From positions 1 to 64,000 of the forward strand of contig NZ_FOJS01000011.1 in assembly GCF_900111865.1 (NCBI RefSeq): DNA of 64,000 nucleotides, given 5' to 3'. The notes under the pieces were generated by a model. That model was not told the DNA's origin. It saw nothing but the letters and a program-made list of their open reading frames with translations, and did not search any database. Of the stretch, positions 10,123-16,376 are shown piece after piece. The position numbers and the translations under genes were made by a program. How positions within the stretch are numbered: the stretch's first letter is position 1; each line of letters opens with the position of its first letter. Origin of the DNA: Parageobacillus thermantarcticus. GTDB lineage: Bacteria; Bacillota; Bacilli; Bacillales; Anoxybacillaceae.

Positions 10123-11520
10123 TTATTTTGCTTTCGGGATTGACAACTCGACAGTTGTTCCTTTGCCGACTTCGCTGTCAATCGTAATTTGTCCGTCGTA
10201 TTTATCGATAATTTCTTTCGCGATCGCTAATCCAAGACCGACGCCGCCTTTTTCACGGCTTCGCGCTTTATCCACGCGGTAAAACCGCAAAAACACTTTT
10301 TCCAATTCGTCTCGCGGTATGCCAATTCCAAAGTCCCTTACCGCAATTGTAACAAACCGTTCTTCTTCTTTTACAGAGATTGTCACTTGTTTCGCTTGTT
10401 GCGAATATTTTACCGCATTATCCAGCAAAATCAACAGCAATTGTTCTAAATGATATTTTGCCATTCGAATCCGCGCCGCTCGATTCGACAAATTGTGAAC
10501 GACAAATTGGAAATCAGGATAAAGAACATGGAAATTTTTCGCCACTTGTTCAATTGTTTGTGTCGGGTCAATCGGCACGATATCATTCGGAACCGTGATC
10601 GCTTCCGCGCGTGATAAATCCAACAGCTCAAGCACTAATTTTTTTAAACGCGCCACCTCTTGCGTTGCCGCTTTCAACGACTCTTCCAAAATGTCGGGAT
10701 TATGTTTTCCCCACCGTTCCAATAGAGAAAGATGGCCTTCTAAAATAGCGATCGGCGTTCGCAGTTCATGGGAGGCATCTTCCACAAATTGTTTCTGCTG
10801 TACAAACGAACGTTCGATCTCATCCATCATTTCATTGAACATCATCATTAGTTCCGACATTTCGTCATTGGAAGGCGGAACGTCGATCCGCTTTTGCATT
10901 CCTTTATTTTTAATATCCATCATTGTTTCCGTCAACGCTTTTAGACGCCCGACAAAACTTTGGGCAACGAGCCTGCCGGCAAAAGCGCTCGCAATCATTG
11001 CCGCGATCCCGATCACCGTCATGATAATAAACAGCGTATTGGTCATTTGTTGGAATTTCGCAAGGCGGCGGGCGATTTCGATCGTTCCGTTTACCGTCGA
11101 AGTATGTAAAGGTTCTCGCAAAATAATGAAACGTTCATCGTTTACGAAATGATAATCCATCTGCGTCTCTTTTGGAGCGTCGCTTGGCGACAAAGAGACG
11201 GACGCGCCGTTGGAAACAGAAACAACGACGTTTCCTTTGTCGTCAAGCACCCGAATCATTTGATATTTTTCATTTAATTTTTCTAGCAGCTGTTTGCTTT
11301 GGCGAATATCCTTCCATGATAAATTACGTTTTTCCGCATAATAAGTTTCAATTTCCTCTACCGTTTTTTTCATCGCCTTCTCTTCTTCGTTCAGCAGCCA
11401 TTGTTTTACAACGTGATATTGCAAAAACGTGAAAATAAAATAAGTAATAAAAATGGCAATGGCAGAAAAAAACGTAAGTTTCCATTTTAATGAGACGTTT
11501 TCCATCCGAAAAAGTTTCAT
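10123..11520 (-). CDS. Sensor histidine kinase, ArlS/YkoH type
   Basis: This 465-residue membrane kinase has transmembrane segments at about 14-36 and 161-185 flanking an extracytoplasmic sensor of about 120 residues. A HAMP linker follows (about 186-240), then the dimerisation helix with phospho-accepting His251 (DASHELRTP) and the ATPase domain with DNAVKYS, DFGIGIP and GVGLGL boxes. The start overlaps the stop of the response regulator gene (ATGA). The pair resembles ArlRS of Staphylococcus and YkoGH of Bacillus. The signal is unknown. Confidence 0.9.
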   Translation of the reverse strand: MKLFRMENVSLKWKLTFFSAIAIFITYFIFTFLQYHVVKQWLLNEEEKAMKKTVEEIETYYAEKRNLSWKDIRQSKQLLEKLNEKYQMIRVLDDKGNVVVSVSNGASVSLSPSDAPKETQMDYHFVNDERFIILREPLHTSTVNGTIEIARRLAKFQQMTNTLFIIMTVIGIAAMIASAFAGRLVAQSFVGRLKALTETMMDIKNKGMQKRIDVPPSNDEMSELMMMFNEMMDEIERSFVQQKQFVEDASHELRTPIAILEGHLSLLERWGKHNPDILEESLKAATQEVARLKKLVLELLDLSRAEAITVPNDIVPIDPTQTIEQVAKNFHVLYPDFQFVVHNLSNRAARIRMAKYHLEQLLLILLDNAVKYSQQAKQVTISVKEEERFVTIAVRDFGIGIPRDELEKVFLRFYRVDKARSREKGGVGLGLAIAKEIIDKYDGQITIDSEVGKGTTVELSIPKAK

Positions 11521-12191
11521 GACCGCATCACATATCCAGCGCCCCGCACCGTTTGGATATAACGCTCTTTATCTGTTTCATCAAGTTTATGGCGCAAATA
11601 GCGGACATATACATCAACGACGTTTGTTTCGACCTCCGCGTCAAATCCCCATACTTTATTTAGCAATGTGTCGCGCGTTAAGACGATATTCTTATTTTGC
11701 AAAAACGTCACTAACAAATCGTATTCCCGTTTTGTTAATTCGATGAATTGATCGCCTTTTTTTACCGTGCGAGCGTTCAAGTCGACCGTTAAATCTTTAA
11801 ATGTCAGCAAACGTTCTTCCGTAGAAGCATGGACGCGGCGAAATAGCGCGCGAATCCGCGCAAGCAACTCTTCGATCGCAAACGGTTTGACAATATAGTC
11901 ATCCGCGCCGTTATCCAAGCCCATCACGCGGTCAAACACGCTGTCTCTCGCCGTAATCATAATGATCGGAGTCTGTTTTACCGCACGGATGCGGCGGCAT
12001 ACTTCCATCCCATTAAGGCTTGGAAGCATGACATCCAATAAAATAAGCCCCCATTCTTCCGACAGCGCCAATTCAAGCCCTTCCCTGCCATCATGGCTTA
12101 CATGCACCTCATATCCTTCATGGGTCAAATCAAGCTCAATAAATCGCGCCAAATTCGCTTCATCTTCAATGATTAAAATGCGATGATTCAT
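11517..12191 (-). CDS. OmpR-family response regulator, ArlR-like
   Basis: The product is a 224-residue DNA-binding regulator. The receiver domain covers residues 1-120 with phospho-acceptor Asp53 ([13 protein letters not shown]) and the conserved Lys in DDYIVKPF. A winged-helix OmpR/PhoB DNA-binding domain follows at about 128-222, ending with [11 protein letters not shown]. The ATG follows GAGGGAGAAAG. It is first in an operon with its kinase. Closest remembered relatives are ArlR of Staphylococcus aureus and YkoG of Bacillus subtilis. Confidence 0.92.
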   Translation of the reverse strand: MNHRILIIEDEANLARFIELDLTHEGYEVHVSHDGREGLELALSEEWGLILLDVMLPSLNGMEVCRRIRAVKQTPIIMITARDSVFDRVMGLDNGADDYIVKPFAIEELLARIRALFRRVHASTEERLLTFKDLTVDLNARTVKKGDQFIELTKREYDLLVTFLQNKNIVLTRDTLLNKVWGFDAEVETNVVDVYVRYLRHKLDETDKERYIQTVRGAGYVMRS

Positions 12192-12236
12192 CTTTCTCCC
12201 TCGCTTTATTCCCGTTTCGTTTTACTTTTATCATAT

Positions 12237-12271
12237 CAAAAAAGAAAAGCCAACCGCCTCATGCGATTAGC
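12237..12271 (-). terminator. Terminator of the 40-aa membrane peptide gene
   Basis: On the minus strand GCTAATCGC and GCGGTTGGC pair over 9 bp with G-U wobbles around a 5-nt loop (stem 12271-12249), followed by TTTTCTTTTTTG. The stem ends about 45 bp upstream of the response regulator start. Confidence 0.7.
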
Positions 12272-12300
12272 AATGATACACTCCTTGTTTTATTTTGTAC

Positions 12301-12423
12301 TTACGAATGACGGTCGACTAAAAAATCGATAAACGCTTGAACGATTTCAAACGCTTGATAAGAAAGGAGCGATACAGCTGTGCCAGAAAAAAACAACGTA
12401 ACTAACCAATGAAAAATATGCAT
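12301..12423 (-). CDS. Small single-pass membrane peptide, 40 aa
   Basis: The ATG at 12423 follows AAAGGAGGAGGCGCA, a very strong ribosome binding site, so the longer open frame upstream is not used. The 40-residue product is one hydrophobic segment (WLVTLFFSGTAVSLLSY, about residues 6-22) followed by an amphipathic helix and a charged end. It is divergent from the second hsp20 gene and has its own terminator. I do not recognise a family. A stress-linked membrane peptide is a guess from position only. Confidence 0.65.
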   Translation of the reverse strand: MHIFHWLVTLFFSGTAVSLLSYQAFEIVQAFIDFLVDRHS

Positions 12424-12624
12424 TGCGCCTCCTCCTTTTGTTTGCCGGCGGTTTCTTGCGATCGTGCCGCGAGCAACATAGACGCGATCTTTTTTTGTAA
12501 TGCCATCATACGCGATAAACGTTAAAAACACATTAAAATTCCTTAAAAAATTAAGAGTGACTTTTTTTATCGCTGTACATACATTGGAATTAAGCAATGA
12601 AACGCAAAAGGAGGACGATAGAAA

Positions 12625-13092
12625 ATGAGCGATCATTCTCAGCCGCCGATGAAAAATGATGGGAATCATCACCCGCTCCAACATTTATGGGAGATGGTCG
12701 ACCAATTTTTTGATGAACGGCCGTTGAAAAACATGATGGAAACGCTAGATGAATACTTCCAGCAAACGTTCTCCCACGCCTATATCCCAGTCGATATTCG
12801 CGAAACGAAAGACGAATTTGCAATCATCGTCCATCTTCCTGATGTAAAGCGAAACCAAATTCTGTTGCAATTTGCCGATGATCATCTGCAGCTAGTCATT
12901 CAAAATAATGAAACGATTGAAGCAGAAGATGAACAACATCATTTGTATCAACACCGTCGAGTGCGCCAGCATATTGTCCGAACGATTCCATTGCCGTACC
13001 GTGTTAGTGAAAAAGAAGTGAAAGCGTCATGGCAAAACGGTAAACTCGTCATTCGTCTGCCGCAAAAACGAAAATATATCGATATTGAATAA
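12625..13092 (+). CDS. Hsp20-family protein, divergent member
   Basis: The 155-residue protein has an alpha-crystallin-like domain from about residue 53, starting YIPVDIRETKDEFAIIVHLP and ending with NGKLVIRLP near residue 143. The acidic, His- and Gln-rich N-terminal arm is unusual, and no C-terminal I-x-I anchoring motif is present. It therefore resembles the spore-associated or stress Hsp20-like proteins of Bacillus rather than a canonical chaperone. The start follows AAAGGAGGAC. It is monocistronic and ends in a terminator at 13095-13129. Confidence 0.88.
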   Translation: MSDHSQPPMKNDGNHHPLQHLWEMVDQFFDERPLKNMMETLDEYFQQTFSHAYIPVDIRETKDEFAIIVHLPDVKRNQILLQFADDHLQLVIQNNETIEAEDEQHHLYQHRRVRQHIVRTIPLPYRVSEKEVKASWQNGKLVIRLPQKRKYIDIE

Positions 13093-13094
13093 GA

Positions 13095-13129
13095 AAAAGG
13101 GCATGTCCAAAACAATGGGCAGCCCTTTT
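13095..13129 (+). terminator. Terminator of the second hsp20 gene
   Basis: AAAAGGGC (13095-13102) pairs with GCCCTTTT (13122-13129), extended inside by TGTCC with GGGCA. The T run is part of the right arm. Confidence 0.65.
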
Positions 13130-13139
13130 ATATGTTATG

Positions 13140-13283
13140 TTACGAATTTTTATGCGATTTACTTCCATATTTATTATTGATTTCTGGAGTCGAGTCTTTT
13201 TGAATATCCCATTCTTTTCCTATTTCTTCACGATCGCTCGGATATTTGTTTTTTCGTTCGCGGTGATCATTGCGGTTTGTCAC
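13140..13283 (-). CDS. Small hydrophilic protein, 47 aa, GTG start
   Basis: The GTG at 13283 follows GGGAGGTGAACG, a strong ribosome binding site. The 47-residue product is highly charged and rich in Asn, Lys, Asp and Arg (TNRNDHRERKNKYPSDREE), with no hydrophobic stretch or cysteine. Such composition is common among small spore or stress proteins of Bacillaceae, but I cannot name a family. It points toward the hsp20 terminator and is divergent from the sporulation pair at 13402-13844. Confidence 0.6.
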   Translation of the reverse strand: MTNRNDHRERKNKYPSDREEIGKEWDIQKDSTPEINNKYGSKSHKNS

Positions 13284-13328
13284 GACCGTTCACCTCCCAT
13301 CCCGTTTTAGCTTATGCCGTTTCTTGTT

Positions 13329-13359
13329 TGATTAATCATTCCGTGTACAATACATACTT
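13329..13359 (+). promoter_or_regulatory. Candidate sigma-G promoter for the csgA-like pair
   Basis: TGATTA (13329-13334) and CATACTT (13353-13359) are separated by 18 bp and resemble the forespore sigma-G consensus (TGMATA, 17-18 bp, CATACTA). This fits the csgA-like gene downstream, a sigma-G-dependent gene in B. subtilis. Confidence 0.5.
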
Positions 13360-13401
13360 TTGTCAAAATTGACTCACTCTACTTATAGGAGGTGGCAGAT
13401 A

Positions 13402-13590
13402 ATGAAAAAGCCATTGCCTGACTTTGATTCATTAACAGATCGACTCATTAATGAGCCGGCGGACGAGCCGATGTTGGTCATAAAAACAAAATTCGATCCG
13501 AAGCAAATTACCGAAGAAAACCCATACGCGCAAAGAAAAGAGACCGTAAGCAAAACATTCACAACGTTTTTTCAAGGAGAGGAACCATAA
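13402..13590 (+). CDS. Small hypothetical protein, 62 aa, upstream of csgA-like gene
   Basis: The ATG at 13402 follows AGGAGGTGG, and the stop codon overlaps the next start by one base (TAATG). The product is acidic and hydrophilic, without cysteines or membrane segments (PDFDSLTDRLINEPADEP near the N-terminus). I do not recognise the family. Coupling to the csgA-like gene and the sigma-G-like promoter suggest expression in the forespore. Confidence 0.7.
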   Translation: MKKPLPDFDSLTDRLINEPADEPMLVIKTKFDPKQITEENPYAQRKETVSKTFTTFFQGEEP

Positions 13591-13844
13591 TGGAGAAGAC
13601 GCTCGCTTATTTACGGGAAATTTTATCAAATTATATAGAATACCATGATGACACGCCGCGCCGCATTTATCAAAAACTGCTCAACAAACCGTATCAAAGC
13701 GAAGGAGAATTCGTCCGCGACCTGTCGCAAAAAGAAGCAGCTTTTTTAGACCGCATTTTGCCGCGTGAGATTCGCTACGCGATGGATGAGCGCGATTTGG
13801 AGCGGGTGTATCAATTAAATGAAGTGTATGAGCTGCTCATTTAA
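13590..13844 (+). CDS. csgA: CsgA-like sporulation protein
   Basis: The 84-residue protein begins LAYLREILSNYIE and ends with YAMDERDLERVYQLNEVYELL, matching my memory of B. subtilis CsgA. CsgA is a small protein made under sigma-G during sporulation and sometimes listed with acid-soluble spore proteins. It lacks the SASP alpha/beta signature, so DNA coating should not be assumed. AAGGAGAGG precedes the start. It is the second gene of a two-gene unit ending at a bidirectional terminator. The name rests on remembered similarity. Confidence 0.6.
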   Translation: MEKTLAYLREILSNYIEYHDDTPRRIYQKLLNKPYQSEGEFVRDLSQKEAAFLDRILPREIRYAMDERDLERVYQLNEVYELLI

Positions 13845-13852
13845 AAAACAAG

Positions 13853-13878
13853 CCTCCTCCACTCGTTTGTGGAGGAGG
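13853..13878. terminator. Bidirectional terminator between csgA-like gene and yppG
   Basis: CCTCCTCCAC (13853-13862) pairs perfectly with GTGGAGGAGG (13869-13878) around a 6-nt loop. TTGCCTATTTTT follows on plus and TTGTTTTTTAA on minus. Confidence 0.85.
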
Positions 13879-13882
13879 TTGC

Positions 13883-14224
13883 CTATTTTTTAAATGTGCT
13901 GATTAGTCCTTTGATCATTCCGTTCACTTGATTAACGGTATTAATCATTTGTCCCATTGTGTTCATCATTTTATTAATGTCATACGTACCGTCCTGTGTT
14001 TTAAACTGCGCCATCAGCGACTGAATGCCAGGAGCCGGCTGTGTTGACAAAGGGCCGGGTTTTGGATATGGCGTCGGGTACGGAGACATTGCGGTATGTT
14101 TTTGTTGCTCGGCAGACCAGTGGCTAGGAAACGGCGGAGCGTATTGGTATGGATGCCAGACGTGATGGTATGGCGCGTAAGCAGAAAACGGTGTGGAAAA
14201 AGGACGTGGATACCGATACATCAT
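13883..14224 (-). CDS. yppG: YppG-like protein
   Basis: The 113-residue protein has a Pro-, Tyr- and His-rich N-terminal half (residues 1-65), typical of coat- or surface-associated small proteins of Bacillus. The C-terminal segment KMMNTMGQMINTVNQVNGMI resembles the YppG-like family and related coat-type proteins. The function is unknown. GGGGGAG precedes the start, where two ATGs lie side by side. Its place next to yppF and yppE agrees with B. subtilis gene order. Confidence 0.75.
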   Translation of the reverse strand: MMYRYPRPFSTPFSAYAPYHHVWHPYQYAPPFPSHWSAEQQKHTAMSPYPTPYPKPGPLSTQPAPGIQSLMAQFKTQDGTYDINKMMNTMGQMINTVNQVNGMIKGLISTFKK

Positions 14225-14386
14225 GCATCTACTCCCCCAATTCTAAGCTGCCATTAGTATATGTGTTAAAGCGTAGGATGGTGAGACGGAACATGTCATG
14301 AATTGTCGGAAGTTTTAATTTTCCGAATTCACATAATTCCCATATTTCATGGTACTATATATAAAAAGGGGAAGGGGGAATGAAGG

Positions 14387-14584
14387 ATGAACATGGCGGA
14401 ATTAAAAAACAAGTTTATCGCTGTAAAAAACTATGAACCGACTGATGTGAATGAACTCCTTGATTTTGCGCGGCACATGTATTTACGCGGAGAGATCACG
14501 ATCGCACAGTACCGTGATCTTGCCCGTGAACTGGAGCTTGCCGGCGCTTATAAACCAGATCATAAAAACGAATATGTCAGTTAA
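14387..14584 (+). CDS. yppF: YppF-like protein
   Basis: This small protein of 65 residues (63 if translation starts at 14393) contains the YppF-type stretch KNYEPTDVNELLDFARHMYL followed by GEITIAQYRDLARELE. It is helical and cytosolic with no known activity. The second ATG is better spaced from GAAGGA, so the start is uncertain by two codons. It is read opposite to yppG and yppE, unlike a simple operon, and is followed by a structured spacer. Confidence 0.78.
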   Translation: MNMAELKNKFIAVKNYEPTDVNELLDFARHMYLRGEITIAQYRDLARELELAGAYKPDHKNEYVS

Positions 14585-14597
14585 TAAATAGATAAAT

Positions 14598-14746
14598 AGA
14601 AAGCGCTTTCTTTTTTCCGTATACCTCGCTAAAAGCAACTGGTTGGTGGAAAAGACACGATTTGTCCATAAGAAGCATGGCACAGAAGCCATGCGGAACG
14701 TTTAGTTGCAATAACAACTAACCTTGCTTAAGGCGTGAACAAAGAA
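14598..14746 (+). other. Structured spacer between yppF and yppE
   Basis: The 199-bp spacer begins with the perfect 14-bp palindrome AGAAAGCGCTTTCT (14598-14611) followed by a T-rich run. GCATGGC/GCCATGC (14675-14694) and TTAGTTG/CAACTAA (14702-14721) then form hairpins, and GCAACT (14635-14640) can alternatively pair with AGTTGC (14704-14709). No ORF with a ribosome binding site is seen. It may be a 3' UTR or a small RNA ending at the terminator at 14749-14780. Confidence 0.35.
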
Positions 14747-14748
14747 CG

Positions 14749-14780
14749 AAAGCTGTCTTCCACAACGAAGACAGCTTTTT
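14749..14780. terminator. Bidirectional terminator before yppE
   Basis: AAAGCTGTCTTC (14749-14760) pairs with GAAGACAGCTTT (14767-14778) around a 6-nt loop, with T residues following on the plus strand and yppE ending next to it on minus. Confidence 0.8.
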
Positions 14781-14783
14781 CTT

Positions 14784-15155
14784 TCACCATCGTTTTCCAC
14801 TTTCTTCTAAACGCTCTTGCACAAGCAACAGCGTGTATTCAATCGACCGGCAAAATTGCTTAATGCGCCGCGTCGGAACAGATGGATAAAACGCTTCGAC
14901 CGAAACTTTTTCGATATTGTCCGCGGCAGTTTCAATTTGCATCTCGTAAATATGCTTCGGTCGCGCTTTTTTCACCCAAAGAAGCGCCATCTGTTTCCAT
15001 TCGTCTACAACTCGTTTTACTTGATCGGCAAACGGCTTTACCTCTGCAAAAAAATCCGGTTCCTTTTGCCGCTGTTGCGCTTGCTGCGAAATATATGCGA
15101 ATTGCTTATTATAGTCCAATAACTTTTCTGTCAATGCTTTTAGCTGCTTCTCCAT
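14784..15155 (-). CDS. yppE: YppE-like protein (DUF1798 type)
   Basis: The 123-residue protein is an all-helical cytosolic protein of the YppE/DUF1798 type, whose Bacillus member is a helical bundle of unknown function. Typical parts are LTEKLLDYNKQF near the N-terminus and the VDEWKQMALLWVKKARPKHI segment near residue 50, and a C-terminal CRSIEYTLLLVQERL helix. Its position near yppF and recU agrees with B. subtilis. Confidence 0.75.
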   Translation of the reverse strand: MEKQLKALTEKLLDYNKQFAYISQQAQQRQKEPDFFAEVKPFADQVKRVVDEWKQMALLWVKKARPKHIYEMQIETAADNIEKVSVEAFYPSVPTRRIKQFCRSIEYTLLLVQERLEESGKRW

Positions 15156-15219
15156 GGCGATTTCCCTCCAAACGTTCTTTTTTACTATACCACACCATTA
15201 CGTTGAAGGGAAAAACTTA

Positions 15220-15474
15220 CTACACAAAGAAAAGCTTTGAAGCAAATGAAAGCGACGGTTCCGCTTCTTCGACAACATCCCGTAATTGCTGTTCGACATG
15301 ATCAAATTGCCGCTCTACCCTTTCCAACTGCATTTTATTTTGTACATAACGCTCCTCAATGGCATCCTCAATGACTTTTTCCATTTTTTCATGTACTTGC
15401 TGGATTAGTTGGACAATTTCGTATAGTTGTTTTTCCACTTTCTCTTTTTTGACCCACCGCTGATCCACTGTCAT
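15220..15474 (-). CDS. Small coiled-coil protein in the yppD position
   Basis: The ATG at 15474 follows a G-rich ribosome binding site (GGGGGGAGA), so the upstream frame to 15528 is not used. The 84-residue product is almost wholly helical, with heptad-like Glu, Gln, Lys and Val (EKQLYEIVQLIQQVHEKMEK, then QFDHVEQQLRDVVEE) and a hydrophobic end. Position suggests it is the counterpart of B. subtilis YppD, but I base that on synteny only. The large yppC gene expected next to recU is absent. Confidence 0.65.
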   Translation of the reverse strand: MTVDQRWVKKEKVEKQLYEIVQLIQQVHEKMEKVIEDAIEERYVQNKMQLERVERQFDHVEQQLRDVVEEAEPSLSFASKLFFV

Positions 15475-15734
15475 TCTCCCCCCATCTTTTATCATGATGA
15501 TAATCAATTCGCGGCAAACCTTTGACACCCTTCCAATATGACAAAACTAGAACCATTTCGGCAAAGAAAGTGCCGGCAGCTATTGCTTCGAACGTTTTCG
15601 ACATATGGAAAATACGGTCAAGAAAAAAAATAACCTGCGTAATCATGTATATGTGATAGATCATTTGATTCTTATTGCACCCGTTTCTCGATTTCCTGTG
15701 GTATAATAAAAAGCATTCAAAGGAGATGAAGAGG

Positions 15735-16340
15735 ATGGCATTCAAATATCCCGGCGGCAAAACGTACGAAACAAGGCGGATGAGCGAACCGGTGCGTCCA
15801 TTTCAGCCAAATTACGGAAATCGTGGAATGACGCTAGAAGAAGATTTGAACGCAACGAATGAATATTACCGCGAACACGGAATTGCCGTCATTCATAAAA
15901 AGCCGACGCCGGTGCAAATCGTCCGCGTCGACTATCCGAAACGAAGCGCTGCCGTCATTAAAGAAGCTTATTTTAAACAAGCGTCGACAACTGATTATAA
16001 CGGGGTATATCGCGGCAAATATATTGACTTTGAAGCGAAAGAAACGAAAAATAAAACATCGTTTCCGTTGAAAAATTTTCATGAACACCAAATTCATCAT
16101 ATGAAGCAAGTATTGCAGCACGGGGGAATTTGCTTCGTCATTTTGCGCTTTACGACATTGAACGAAGTTTATCTTCTTGATGCTCGTCATTTAATTACAT
16201 TTTGGGAACGACAACAATCGGGAGGGAGAAAATCCATTCCGAAACAGGAAATCGAACGTCACGGTCACTATATTGCACTTGGCTATCAACCGAGAATTGA
16301 TTATATTAGTGTAGTAGAAAAGATCTACTTTTCTCATTAA
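15735..16340 (+). CDS. recU: Holliday junction resolvase RecU
   Basis: RecU cuts four-way DNA junctions during recombination and chromosome segregation. The product is 201 residues. Metal-site residues are visible as Asp87 ([10 protein letters not shown]), Glu100 and Lys102 (IDFEAKET), matching the D-E-x-K site of the family, and the N-terminal region [14 protein letters not shown] is typical. The ATG at 15735 follows AAAGGAG; starts further upstream lack a correct site. It forms the conserved recU-ponA unit with the gene 36 bp downstream. Confidence 0.96.
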   Translation: MAFKYPGGKTYETRRMSEPVRPFQPNYGNRGMTLEEDLNATNEYYREHGIAVIHKKPTPVQIVRVDYPKRSAAVIKEAYFKQASTTDYNGVYRGKYIDFEAKETKNKTSFPLKNFHEHQIHHMKQVLQHGGICFVILRFTTLNEVYLLDARHLITFWERQQSGGRKSIPKQEIERHGHYIALGYQPRIDYISVVEKIYFSH

Positions 16341-16376
16341 CGGATTGCAAATCCATAAGAAAGGCAGGATTTGTTT

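Noticed and set aside
14598-14611. AGAAAGCGCTTTCT as a CcpA cre site
   Set aside because: The palindrome is close to cre but lies after the yppF stop codon and not near a promoter; a 3' structural role is as likely.
15389-15760. Minus-strand frame of 123 codons upstream of the yppD-like gene
   Set aside because: No ribosome binding site at any of its starts, and it overlaps a better supported gene in another frame. It could be debris of yppC but this cannot be shown.
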